From positions 192,032,685-192,096,684 of the forward strand of contig CM061914.1 in assembly GCA_031002005.1 (NCBI GenBank): DNA of 64,000 bases, given 5' to 3'. The notes beneath the pieces are model-generated. The model was not told the DNA's origin and made no database searches. It was given only the letters and a program-made list of their open reading frames with translations. The translations under genes were made by a program, and so were the position numbers. Positions 36,983-48,121 of this stretch are shown here, one piece after another; the stretch's first letter is position 1; every line of letters starts with the position of its first letter. Source of the stretch: Vandiemenella viatica (Eukaryota; Arthropoda; Insecta; Orthoptera; Morabidae).

Positions 36983-37206
36983 CGACCGAGCGTAGTGGTT
37001 GAGCGGTTAACGCTCTCGTCTCGCATTCGGGAGGCCGCGGGTTCGAATCCTTGGGTTTTCCATGTTTTCCACAAATCACTCAGGGATGGTTCCTTCAAAA
37101 AGCCACGGCCGAATTATACTCATTCCTTGCCTCCAGTTCGTTCCCGCCTCAAATTACCTCGACGTCGACGTTGACAAGGCGTTAAGCCATAAGTAAAAAA
37201 AAAAAA
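36983..37206 (+). repeat. tRNA-derived SINE
   Basis: Best-preserved tRNA-like head of the family: GTGGTTGAGCGGTTAACGCT, then CTCGCATTCGGGAGGCCGCG and GGTTCGAATCC. The body has a small deletion after the B box. It ends with a 14-base A tail. Confidence 0.9.
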
Positions 37207-37227
37207 GTTTGATGTGGGCTCGGATTT

Positions 37228-37459
37228 ATAGATGGGTCGTTCGCGAGAGAATCAGTTCTTTAGAGCAATTCTTTTAAAAGGGCGAGTGAGCAGTCGCTCA
37301 CTAAAAAGTGAACGGCAGTTCTTCTAGGTGAGTCGGTCATAAGTCGGATAATTCTGAAGATCAAGAAGAGCTTGTTCACCGTTCAAAAGAACTAGTTCTT
37401 TTCGTGGAGTGATCAAATGGACAACGCTCTTTTTAGTGAGTCACTTTGCCCACCTCTAG
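37228..37459. repeat. hAT-type MITE with 8-bp duplication
   Basis: The flanks are TCGGATTT (37220-37227) and TCGGATTC (37460-37467). The ends ATAGATGGGTCG and GCCCACCTCTAG are imperfect inverted copies; AGAGGTGGGC is a common hAT terminus. The interior is rich in GTTCTTTT-type motifs in both orientations. Confidence 0.7.
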
Positions 37460-37633
37460 TCGGATTCCCTTAACTGCAACATACTGAGATCGTTTTCTCG
37501 GCACTGCCAAAGACGACACACATTATCTTCCAGCGATGAAGCTGGTTCGGATTGGGGGACCATTTAAATTTTGTGATTTTGATACGGACTGAATTTGCAG
37601 ATACTTCGCTAGCTTCATTCTCCCTTGTTCTAG

Positions 37634-37854
37634 CACACCAAGCGTGGTGGCCTCGCATTCAGGAGGACGTTGGTTCGAATCACCATCCAGGCATCGAGAG
37701 TTAGGTTTTCCATGGTTTCCCAAATCACTCCAGGCCGATGCCGGGATGCTTTCTTCAAAAAGTCTATGGCCGAATTCCTTCCCGTTCCTTGTCTTATCCC
37801 CAACCGATCCCGCCTCTAATGACCTCGATGAGTCGTAAAGCCATAAAAGAAAAA
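37634..37854 (+). repeat. tRNA-derived SINE lacking the A-box segment
   Basis: AGCGTGGTGG runs directly into CCTCGCATTCAGGAGGACGT, so about 20 bases spanning the rest of the A box are missing. The B box, body and tail (CGTAAAGCCATAAAA) remain. Confidence 0.85.
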
Positions 37855-38524
37855 TTGGTCTAGCACAATATCCAGAACAGGAAACAGCATCTTGGACAAA
37901 CGCTCTGCTCAGCTGGTATTTTGCAAGTGCTTTGATGAAACACACGGAATCGACCCAAATGATGAAATTTGAGTCACTAATTAGTTTCCTTTGCTGTAGC
38001 GATGCTTGTATCAATTGCTTTCACGCTTTGTGTAGGCTGCTAGAGCTACTGAAGGAATAGCTGTTGAATCTCTCGCGGGAACACTGAGGTATTCACGGAA
38101 AATTTGCGAAACAAACACACCCGATATTCCCTGTTGCTTGTTTCAAACAATAACCCCTGTGTTTTTGCCAAAATGTCTGTGGAATGTTCATAGGGATCCG
38201 AGTTGATGTGTGTGGAAATTTCTCCCGTAAAAGCAGACATACAGTTCGATTGAGAGCTTTAATATTTATCATCACAGTGCATCTTAAGCGGAACATCATT
38301 TATGCATAAGTCATAGTCAAGCAATGTATTTCTTCAAGCAATGTTTTACTAACTCCAGGTCAAGTTTAAGTTGCCACACAATGACTGCTTAGTGAGCGTG
38401 TGGTGGAAACATTCATTCTCCAGCGGGGTAGATTGTGGTTACGTCGACTTACACAATTACAGAGTAGCACTTTCTTAAACTAATTTTTTGGCACATTTTT
38501 TATCTTAATGATAGTACACTCAGT

Positions 38525-39000
38525 ACTTTTTAATTTAATTTAATTGCAATGGAGCACAGGCTCCGGTGGCAATTTCCCTACACACCCATCTTCCCCCTAT
38601 CCTACACTCACCTACATTTGCCCTCTACAAATTTTAACTTTAAATTCTTTTAACGTTTTCGGTAGGTTATTCAACATTCCCCTTGGTAACTCATTCCAAT
38701 CCCTGACACCCTTACCTAAAAAAGAGAATCTTCCCACACCCTTGTGCCTGAAATCGAGTGCCAGCTTGTGGTCATGGTCATCTTTTCCCTTCCACATACC
38801 TACTGCAACGTCTTTACATGCCTCATCGCCAGTATATGCCCTGTACACTCCCATTACCCTCATCATCCTCCTCCTGCCTTGCAATGAATCCCATTCCAGC
38901 TCCTTTATCATATCTGTCACTGATTGCATTCTGCGATAATTTCCAGAAACAAATCTAGCAGCCCTTCTTTGCACCTTCTCCAACTCCTGTATAGAGATGG
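38525..39000 (-). mobile_element. L2/CR1-like LINE 3' end
   Basis: The minus strand has an open frame ending at 38612 with [58 protein letters not shown] and WNELPRGMLNNLPKTLKEFK, the C-terminus of a CR1/L2/jockey-like reverse transcriptase. It is followed by a 3' UTR (CACCGGAGCCTGTGCTCCAT on the minus strand) and an (AATTA)n tail. It is the least damaged copy of this LINE here. The sequence beyond about 39000 is unrelated and GC-rich. Confidence 0.85.
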
Positions 39001-39363
39001 GTAGGTCCGGATGGATGCAGTTCCGCGGACCCGTATCACTTGCGCGAGGGATGGATGTACATCCGAGCGCTTGTCGGATCTGCTTCCAGCCGGACCTGTA
39101 ACAGCGCCACAGTTCTCGCGTGGCCGGAGGTTGAACCACGGCCGGACCTGCAACGCGGAGCTGGAACGCAATTTTTCATTACAGTTCCGATTTGAAATCT
39201 GTGTTCTGAAGAGTTTAATGTCATTTACTGTACGATTGATTACAATTCTATTTAAAGATGAGATTATAAATGAAAAACTATTTCTTAATGTCTGACTCCT
39301 AGTAGATAATTACATTAACTATTAAATGTCAATGGGTAGCTAAAACCCGGTGGTACATTTTTA

Positions 39364-39758
39364 GGTTTAATCCTAGACTGCGATTCCGCCACTGACCGGC
39401 GTTGACGTGACGTTGTTTTGACGTATTCGCTGTCGACTACCAACATAATTAGGTTTATTCCTTTTAGTGCTATTGTGACCTCGCTACGCTCGGTCACAAT
39501 AATTTAAAATTGTACGATATCAACCTAAACTGATATCCCGAAGGTGAATCAGATGCAGGCGGCCGCTGGTAAGCGGCCGCAGATGTCCGATAACACAACC
39601 AGATGTTCAGTGTTTGATGTGTTATCGGATTTCTGCGGCGGGTCACAATAATAAATTATCTTCATGTTCGTACATCGACAGCGAATACCTCAAAACAACG
39701 TCAATATGACGTCACATCAACGCCAGTCAGTGGCGGAATCGCAGTCTAGGATTAAACC
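39364..39758. mobile_element. Foldback/MITE with 8-bp duplication and arms of about 75 bp
   Basis: Flanked by identical CATTTTTA at 39356-39363 and 39759-39766. The left arm GGTTTAATCCTAGACTGCGA continues TTCCGCCACTGAC, and the right arm is its complement (GTCAGTGGCGGAATCGCAGT, CTAGGATTAAACC). The centre contains a GC-rich palindrome (GCGGCCGCTGGTAAGCGGCC) and TCCGATAACACA/TGTGTTATCGGA. It has no transposase and its superfamily is unknown; 8-bp duplications fit hAT or P. Confidence 0.88.
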
Positions 39759-40012
39759 CATTTTTATTGGTCGGGTTCGTGCTTCTAAGGTGAGTGTTTT
39801 ACGTGCTAAATAAGCATGGACTTATAATTTAACTTGTAATTTTAATGCGTTGTAGTATTATTAAACTTTTAACGTTCAGTTTGATTGAACACAGTCTCTA
39901 GAATTTTTAACTTTCTCAATTCTGATGGCTTAAGGACAAATCAAACAATGCATTTAACATCTCTTTATTTCAGAAACACGGTTCGTAGAGTTTCCAAGGA
40001 ACATTATACATA

Positions 40013-40805
40013 TCTATACTAATATTATAAATGCGAAAGTAACTCTGTCTGTCTTTATGGCTGTTTGTTACGTTCCTTGGGCTAAACGGATACTCCGATC
40101 GTGATGAAATTTAACAGGAAGATGTTGTTTGACATTAGGATCGAGATGGGATACTATATTATGTATAGATAAGAACATATTGTCATTAAATTACGGAAAC
40201 TATCTCAACTGTGAAAGACAAACGCATAATATCTATCTATATTTGTAATACGCGACTCTTTCTAGCAATGTTAGGGTAGTGTAGAGGTAACGAGGTTGCT
40301 TCTTATTAAACTTCCAGCGTTGCTTCGAGTTCAAATCCCATTGGGTGCAAATATTTTTATTATTTTTTTTTCATAGTTTGAGCCACGAGTAGGATTTTAT
40401 AATAAGGATACCATGTTCTGGCAAATCTTTGGCAGTAGAAAGCGTTAACATTATTCACGGTATACTGATTCCACAAGTAGTTTTTGTGTGATCTAAACTA
40501 ATCATATTGTATATGCGAACGTGAGTCTCCATCTTTTTTTTACGTTTTGACGAATATATGTGTATACCGATGACAAGGAAATGCTTTGTATATTTAGAAA
40601 CGAAATAGGATTCTTTTTTCCAATATGAATAACAGTTTTAGTTATGAGACAGGTTCGAAGAGAGAATGGTATATCAATGGCGTTCCCGTCGTATTATGCC
40701 GACTCAGTGTTGTTTGGGACATCTTAGATAATTTTCAGCTTTGTATATCCAATTCTAGCAATCAAATTCTAAATCCAGGCGTGCGAAGTCGCGGGTAACA
40801 GCTAG
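40013..40805 (+). mobile_element. Non-autonomous Helitron
   Basis: The 5' end TCTATACTAATATTATAAAT lies after an A, and the 3' end ...AACAGCTAG lies before a T, the classic A^T insertion. A GCGAAGTCGC hairpin sits about 11 bases before the CTAG end. It encodes no Rep/helicase. A tRNA-like segment at about 40273-40345 (TAGTGTAGAGGTAACGAGGT, GTTCAAATCCC) is embedded. Confidence 0.9.
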
Positions 40806-41379
40806 TAATATATATAAATGATTATGTGGCATTATTGCGAGCGACTCTGCTGGCAGCATTTACAGAAATATTTTATAATCGAACATAAAAAAAAAAAGTC
40901 ACACCAGCCTTTTCTAGAACGTCTAACAATGGCTCAAACAATCGGTTATTATTACTAAGAATTAAATCTTGCTTAAAAATACTTTCAACTAAATTGGAAA
41001 TAATATTAAAATTAAAAGTTTCTGAAATTGCACAAAATAAAATAAAGATTTTGAAAGCACCAAAAACACGTTATGGTAGCTGGCAAATCATAAATATTAC
41101 CGTTTGATTAAAATGCATTGTATCGCACTCGATTTAGCACTCACGACAACGTTTTATTCACTCAATCAAAACAGTTTCACATAGTATACAGAGCAAAACA
41201 CTATACATAATATAAGAACAAATCTCACGTAATTTCTCGCTCACGATTTAAAATAAGTTATACTTGAAATTTTGTTTTTTGTTCATTTATAATAAACTGT
41301 TTCTTAAGCTGGTATATTGTGGAAAGGCAATAATTATCTCAAAATGTTGAGTCTTAAATAATTTCATTTTTAGTAAAAT
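40806..41379. other. AT-rich intergenic stretch, nothing recognised
   Basis: No element ends or coding signature seen. Confidence 0.45.
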
Positions 41380-42086
41380 GGGAATGGGATTCATTACAAG
41401 ACAGGAGGAGGATGAGGAGGGTCATGGGAGTGTACAGGGCATATACTGGCGTTGAGGCATGGAAAGATATTGCAATAGGTATGAAAAGTAGTGCATCGAA
41501 GGTAAAAGATGACCATGACCACAAGCTGGCACTCGATTTCAGGTACAAGGGTGTGGGAAGACTCTCTTTTTTAGGTAAGGGTGTCAGGGATTGGAATAAG
41601 TTACCAACAGATTTGATGAATAATTTACCAAAAACGCTATAACAATGTAAATTTGAATGTAGTAGAGGGAAAAATTAGGCGAGTAGAGGAAAGGCGAAAG
41701 GGATATGTGAAAACTGCGACCAGTTAATATTTGCGGCCAACCTAAAATCTGCTAAATCTGCGGCCAATACCTCTTCTCTTTGTGTCATGCCGCGCCGTCC
41801 TAATCACTCTAAACGCCCCTTTAGACGACCCGACCTGGTCTCACTAAATCGTGGCCTGGAAATATTTACGTGAACAAATCATTTTACATTACACGTCCGA
41901 AACAGCCAAGTTCATTTCTATTTTTTTTTTTTTTTTTAATAGACACGCAAATGTTTCACAGGTTAAGTATTCCTTCTTAGACTTTTTTCGCACTCGTTAC
42001 TGAAAGCTGAATTTTTTGCTGATCTGCAACACTGTTCGGAAAATCCAGTGCGGTACTAACTAGATCGGAGTGGCCGAGATCGTCTA

Positions 42087-42182
42087 GAGGCGGCCATACA
42101 CGATCGCTCCATCCGTCCAAATGGAGCGATGTCACTCCGTTATCGTGTCGTCTGTGGGGAAATTTGATGTGGATGACGTTAA
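42087..42182 (+). repeat. Left end of the TA-flanked MITE family of 44474
   Basis: GGCCATACACGATCGCTCCA followed by TCCGTCCAAATGGAGCG repeats the left end of the element at 44474 with few changes. No right end is present. Confidence 0.78.
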
Positions 42183-42231
42183 CCCACAACTGCTGATGGT
42201 AGAATATTTTTTCCTACACTAGTTTCTTATC

Positions 42232-42435
42232 TGCTTAACGTCTCTCTAACAGCGAGGTCTTTAGAGACGGGAAAGGATGGGGGGCAAGGAATGGGAAGGA
42301 ATTCGGCCATGGCCTTTTGAAGGAAGCATCCCGGAATTTGCCTGGAGTGATTTTGGAAACCATGGAAAACGCAAATCTGGATGCCCGGACAGGGATTCGA
42401 ACCACCGTCCTCCCGAATGCGAGGACTCCTGCACT
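42232..42435 (-). repeat. tRNA-derived SINE, antisense
   Basis: Reads GAATTCGGCCATGGCCTTTT, GGATTCGAACCACCGTCCTC and CCGAATGCGAGG, the reverse complement of the SINE body and B box. The tRNA-like 5' part is cut off. Confidence 0.88.
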
Positions 42436-43481
42436 AGTAATGTGAGGCAAAGGGAGATTTTGCATGAAATCTACTACGATTCTGTAAGTATCTGCCTCGT
42501 TATTACATTTCTTTTCTACGTCTTTTAAGCAAGAATAAAACTTGTATTTTAGTAACAGTTATAAACTATAAAACATCTGTAGTGTCAATCTGCTGTTTAG
42601 AAACATTGGCTACAAACGTAGCAATCCGCTCAGAGCGCCGGCGGGGCGGCTTTTAACAATACAACCAGTTTGATCCTATTCTATAATAAACATACCGCTA
42701 CAGCATTGTTGACAATTCTGGCCGCAAATTTCACTGGCCGCAAATTTCACTGGGCGCAGTTTTTCGCGACACCGGCGAAAGATGGGTGTGTAGGGAAATT
42801 GCCACCCGAGCGTGTGCTACATCGCAATTAAGTTAAATTACATTAAACGTCGACGACGCAAAAAAAAAGGTCAATCACTTGGCCATCCTACCTCCGACAC
42901 ATAGACTAACGATATGTCAGCTGTGAATGATAACTTGGTACAGCACCAAAATATTTATTTCTCTTGAGGTTTTAAGATTTTCCTTGAAGTCTCGTTATCG
43001 CCATTGTAACGCCAAGTACGTTTTTTCCCGAAAATCGAAAACACATACAGGAACTGATATTTATGCGACGTAACTGGTTACTTTAGATAGCTTAAGTCAC
43101 GTGTCCGATAACTATTGATAATTCTAACTGCCGATAGCAGTCCAAGTTCTTTATCTTTCGCAGTGAATAATAACTTCTGCACTTTGTTTCCAGTACACTG
43201 GTGGATAAGGTCTGTTATTTCATTCTCTGCTAATGAGAGTCGCGAATTCGTTTAAAATCTCTTCAGTTAATTTCTTTCTTACTAATGAAAAAGGAAATAC
43301 GCAGTGAATATAAATAATAAAATAATTTAAGACTTTTAATAGTAGAAAATCTTTAAAATATTGTTGGTTTACAGGTATCAGAGGCTGAATGGAAGGACAG
43401 CAAGAGATGTTGGACGACACTTCTCACCCTAAGAGGTAAGGTTAATGAGTTTCCCTAGAGACAGGGCTATTTACTGAAAAC

Positions 43482-43725
43482 TTTTTTTTTTTTTTACTTG
43501 TGCTTTATGCCTTGTCAATATCGAGTTCATTAGAGGCGGGATAGGACTGGGAACAAGGAACGGAAACGAATTCGGCCATGGCCTTTTGATGGAAGCATCC
43601 CGGCATTCGCCTGGAATGATTTGGAGAAACCATGGAAAACCCAAATCTGGATTCCCGGACAGGGATTCGAACCGGCGTCCTCCCGAATGCGAGGCGAGAG
43701 CGTTAACCGCTCACCCACCACGCTG
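43482..43725 (-). repeat. tRNA-derived SINE, antisense, full length
   Basis: Starts with a 14-base T run (its poly-A tail on the minus strand) and runs through GGGATTCGAACCGGCGTCCT to GCTCACCCACCACGCT, covering tail, body, B box and A box. Confidence 0.92.
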
Positions 43726-44039
43726 TGTCCTATAATTAACGTCTTTCCTAATTTGTTTACATAGTTTCTGACTTTTTTGAAGCCTGTTCGCAATCCAAAA
43801 CAGTTCCAAACCCTGCTCAACCTACCGATTATTTTCCTTTTTTTTCTGTTCCATAGTCCTTCCCTATATACGGTTTTCACATATTAAGTGGCCTAACCTA
43901 TATCGTTTTAGAGATGTACACGTTGCAGTGTCCAATTCGAAACAGCCTCCACTTTTCGTGTTCTAGTGGTGAATCCCAAGTGTTGGATGATACTCCTCAT
44001 CTGACGCTATTTCACCTCACAGCTGACTGACCCGCGTGA

Positions 44040-44090
44040 TGTGTACACGGAACGTCTTGACTGACGTTTTACTTGATCAGGCAAGACGTC
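44040..44090 (+). repeat. Left copy of an inverted repeat pair (partner 52340-52389)
   Basis: AACGTCTTGACTGACGTTTT followed by ACTTGATCAGGCAAGACGTC is the near-perfect reverse complement of 52340-52389. The unit contains its own short palindrome around TGATCA. Confidence 0.8.
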
Positions 44091-44473
44091 AGGGAAACTG
44101 ACCAAAAAGTCGCGTCCACACTCTTCAGTTTTTGACTTTCGTCTTCAGCTCAATTCTGTTGAAGTCATGGGTGAAGAACTTCTTTTGGTGGTTATTTCTC
44201 TATGTCTGATGAGATTAAAAGTAATAATGGTCTACTCTAGAAGATGGTTCCTAAAGAGGAAAAGGTTGTTTCATCTAATTTGTTTCGGAAATTGGCTCAT
44301 GAACCTGAAGACTGGCGTAATTATTTACTATTGGTTACGGACCCTTATTTGAAATAATCTAAACAATAAGACACTGCTGTGAGAAGGAGAATCTCATCCG
44401 TTGAGAGACTGACTGCTATGCTAAGATTTCTAGTAACAAGTAAAAACTACGAAGATCTAGGTTAACAACTGTA

Positions 44474-45814
44474 AAGGTGGCCATACACGATCGCTCCATC
44501 CGTCCAAATGGAACGGTGTCACTCCATTATCGCGTCGTGTGTGGGGAAACTGATGCGAATGACGTGAAGTGACAGGATTATTTGGATATCCGGTCAGTCC
44601 AATATCCATCAGTTTCGTCCATCATGCCATCAAGCCAACTGACGGTGTGTGGGGAAAACCACGTGGAGCGACACCAAGCCATCACTCCAGTCGGCTCGTG
44701 TCTGGCGAAACCGCGGTCCAAACACTTCTCATTCTGTCGCCCACCACCGAGCAGACAACATCAGTGCCTTGAGTGGACTGTGCATCGTTGTACCATTTCT
44801 TTTTTGTTTTGAATCTGCTGTCAAAATATTTGTTTTGCTACAAGTTAAATATTATTTTGAATGTAGAATTGAAAATAATACAGTTTTAAATATTATTAAG
44901 TAACAATTAGAACGATTATTTTCTATTTTTAATGTCGTCTCAATAAGACTTTGTGCTGGAGATTATTGAGAAGGATAAGAACTTACTATGCTTGTAGGCA
45001 GGGCCGGCGCTAGGAATTTCGGGCCCTGGGTAAAATGGGCGACCTTTTTTTTAGCTCTACAATCTGGCCGGGTGACAATGGTTGTGCATTCTTGCTTCAT
45101 ACCCTGAGGGCCCCTACAGTCGGTGATAGGGGCCCCCATCAGCCGGCGGGCCCGGGTACTTTTGACCCGCTTACCCCCCCCCCCCCTAGCACCGGCCCTG
45201 CTTGTAGGATCTCTAATCCTGATTACCATGACAAAATATAAATAAATGTGGCAATAGATCAATTGCTAATATTATTTAAAAATAAAGACAAACACCAATA
45301 GAGAAACCACGTTGGGAAAAAAAGATAATTCTTTGCGGTCTTCTTTTTAAAAAGAGCATAGTATGATAAGATTAATTTTATATGAGCCTACTTGTTTAAA
45401 TATGTTGTTTTACTACATTTGACATGCCTGTCACTATTTTCAGCCTGCTAAACTATTTCAATTTAATAAATCTGTTTTATAATCATTTTGTAGTATTTTT
45501 AAAAGTTTTCGTAATATCACAGAGCTTATTTTTCATAATTTCGTACTTTTTTTGGACGTTTATTTAATTCTCAGGATTTTTATTCAGTATTAGATGGTTT
45601 GAATATCCTTTAAAATTAATTCTGGCTCATTTTATTTAGTACTTGGCATAACTAGATCGTTGTATAGCAAATTGATAACCTATTGTTGTTTGCTTTGGCT
45701 AGTTTTTCATTGTCGTGGCTGACTGGAGTGATGGAATGATGGTGTATGTGCCACGCTTTTGGATGTCATCCATACGGATGACATGCAAATGGAGCGATCG
45801 TGTATGGCCACCTT
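44474..45814. mobile_element. TA-flanked non-autonomous DNA element with perfect 26-bp TIRs
   Basis: The left end AAGGTGGCCATACACGATCG continues CTCCAT, and its exact complement ends at 45814. TA lies on both sides (44472-44473, 45815-45816). No transposase was recognised. It hosts a hAT MITE at 44999-45200. The TA duplication would suit Tc1/mariner-like mobilisation. Confidence 0.88.
44991..45208. mobile_element. hAT MITE with exact 8-bp duplication CTTGTAGG
   Basis: CTTGTAGG at 44991-44998 and 45201-45208 brackets an element of 202 bp with ends CAGGGCCGGCGCTAG and CTAGCACCGGCCCTG. CAGGGCCGG is a typical hAT terminus. It is nested in the TA-flanked element, so it inserted later. Confidence 0.92.
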
Positions 45815-45816
45815 TA

Positions 45817-46880
45817 CGTTGAAACCATCTCAAGAACTTGAGTTTCACAGCTGTAATGTCGCATCAATCCCTTAGCTGCCGTATACCAGAAACTTGTCGA
45901 GTTAAATAAAAGATGTTGAAATGTACACAACATTCAGTTACGTGGAATTGTTCTGAAATATGCGAAACGTGTAAGGGATACATTCAAGATGTACTTTAAT
46001 AACGAAGGACCATGACATTGGCAGGACAATGCCGCAACTCTTTTAGGACAGTTTGATAAAATTAAGACAATAATTAATTCTTTCGTTTATATTTAGCACT
46101 ACCACTGTCCAGCTATTATATGAATCTACTTTATTTTTAAACGTACATTTCTACGTACTGTAATTCAGTTAATTTGCAGCGGTTAACAGCTTAGGATACT
46201 TCAACTTCTGAATCATCCTCCGTATTGATAATTGATTCACTTGGGGTATCTTTATACTGTAAGAATAAAAGAAACTCGAAATTCCACAGAGAAGCCGATT
46301 GCTTAACTTTTAGCCAACTTTTAAGAAACACTGAACGAAAAGAATTGATTAATTATTTCTTTCATATCCGCTTCCTTTGTATCTCCAAGATACACTTGCT
46401 TATATTTATCAACCAAAGCATATGCTTATTTTTTTTGTCTCGGTTGCTGTAGGCATTTGACTTAACTTGCCGTATGCAGGGATAACTATGATATAACTCA
46501 ATGAATTCCGTAAAGAAATCATTTCCCTAGATTCTAAAAGACCACCGCGTAAAATGTTTTCGAAAAGGAAAACAAAATAATAGTTATTTTAGCTCCGCAC
46601 AAGCCGAGAGAGGATTAAAGACTGTAGGAAAAAAATCAGTAAAGAGCGACAACAATGCTGGAAGTCGTCAGTCAAGACGGAAAACGAAGCTCCCGCCGAT
46701 CCGTTTTCTGTTATACTATGTTCAGACAGGAAGGGCGGGTCAAGGTCACCCCGCTAACCCAGCCCCTACAGGCGAAGGGGAAACAGCTGCCGCGCATGCG
46801 CAAACGTCATCACGACGTATGTGGTACAATATGTTGCATCTAATTTGATGATTTCTTCAGAAAATCCAACATTTTAACTA
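45817..46880. other. Intergenic stretch, nothing firmly recognised
   Basis: Mostly AT-rich. A GC-richer block at 46660-46810 contains TTATACTATGTTCAGACAGG, which has a diverged inverted partner at 52233-52270. Confidence 0.4.
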
Positions 46881-46904
46881 TTTGTCGTGACGAAAATGAG
46901 TGAA

Positions 46905-47990
46905 TCGTATGTCATAGCAATTTCGTGTTTACCAATTACAATTTCATATTTTAATAAATATAAAAATTATAGTCTAAAGTATCGAGATAGAAGAATACTC
47001 TATAAACTATATAAGAATCAAGTGGCTGTAATAAAAGTAGAGAATCACGAGAGACATGCATCGGTTAAAAAGGGTGTGAGACAAGGTTGTAGTCTATCCC
47101 CGTTAATATTCAACTTGTATGTAGAAGAAGCAATGAAGAAAGTCAAAGAAAAATTTCCATGCGGCATAAGTTTTCAGCGAGAAAAAATCAGTATGCTACG
47201 ATTTGCTGATGATATTGTCTTGTTAGCAGAGAGGGCTGAGGATATTGACAAGTTATTGAATGGCATGAACAAAATACTGAAGGAAGATTTCGGACTGAAT
47301 ATAAATCAAAGTAAGACAAAAGTGATGAAATGTAGCAGAAATGATACCAATAGTAGCAGATTAAATATAAAAATAGGATCAGATGCTATAGGTGAAGTGA
47401 GTGAGTTCTGTTACTTGGGAAGCAAAATTACAACCGATGGCCGAAGCAGGAATGATGTTAAAAGCAGAATAGCGCTAGCAAAAAGAGCCTTCATGAAAAA
47501 GAGAAACCTTTTAGTTTCAAATATTGATCTAGGAATTAGAAAGAACTTTTAAAACTCTATGTGTGGAGCACAGCACTTTACGGTAGCGAAACATGGACTT
47601 TAGGAATACCGGAAAGAAGGAAAATTGAAGCATTTGAAATGTGGTGCTACAGAAGAATGCTAAAAATTAGGTGGACAGACAAAGTAAGAAATGAACGAGT
47701 TTTGTAAATGATGGGTGAGAAAAGAAGTTTATGGAAGAAGCTTACAGGAAGAAGAGACAGGCTTTTAGGTCATATTTTGAGACATGCTGGATTGGTTAAT
47801 TTGTTAGTAGAGGGAACAGTCGAAGGTAAGAACTGTAGAGGTAGACAGAGATTAGAATATATGAAGCAGATAATTGAGGACGTGGGTTGTAAGGGGTATG
47901 TAGAAACGAAAAGGTTAGCACAAGATAGGAAGGGATGGAGGATTGCATCAAACCAGTCTAAAGACTGACGACAGCAAAACAAACAAAAAA
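46905..47990 (+). mobile_element. RTE-like LINE, reverse transcriptase to 3' end
   Basis: Encodes GVRQGCSLSPLIFNLYVEEA, the catalytic FADDIVLLAER and EVSEFCYLGSKITTDGRS. After a frame change near 47550 it continues with YGSETWTLGIPERRKIEAFE, RWTDKVRNE, and LTGRRDRLLGHILRHAGL to RIASNQSKD and stop at about 47968, followed by an A-rich tail. It is 5'-truncated within the reverse transcriptase. An antisense copy of its 3' end lies at 51480-51882. Confidence 0.9.
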
Positions 47991-48121
47991 AAAAATTATT
48001 TACATATCAATGAATAAAACTTACTGCTTCCAAAAATTATTTTTAGTTTTAAAAGTTGCGCATGACATTTCGACGATTAAATCCAATTTTTTAGATGTCT
48101 TTCCCAGTGGAAGTCAATTCT

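Larger units (their letters stand above)
41701..42773. mobile_element. DNA element with 8-bp duplication GGCGAAAG and TIRs
   Basis: GGCGAAAG stands at 41693-41700 and again at 42774-42781. The left end GGATATGTGAAAACTGCGAC and the reverse complement of the right end (GGTGTCGCGAAAAACTGCGC) pair over about 38 bp, and both run into AATTTGCGGCC-type motifs. The motif GGCCGCAAATTTCACTGG is doubled at the right end. It has no transposase and carries a nested MITE end (42087) and an antisense SINE (42232). Confidence 0.8.
41380..42850 (+). mobile_element. L2/CR1-like LINE 3' end split by a DNA element
   Basis: 41380-41700 encodes RRMRRVMGVYRAYTGVEAWK and KDDHDHKLALDFRYKGVGRL through LMNNLPKTL, then stop. 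The 3' UTR resumes at 42782 with GATGGGTGTGTAGGGAAATT and ends in an ATTAA-rich tail at about 42850. The gap is filled by the element at 41701-42773. Confidence 0.82.

Noticed and set aside
36983..37050. Possible functional tRNA gene
   Set aside because: A- and B-box-like words are present, but the acceptor stem does not pair and the segment continues into the SINE body and poly-A.
40273..40345. Possible functional tRNA gene
   Set aside because: Lies inside a Helitron, and the stems are not complementary enough for a cloverleaf.
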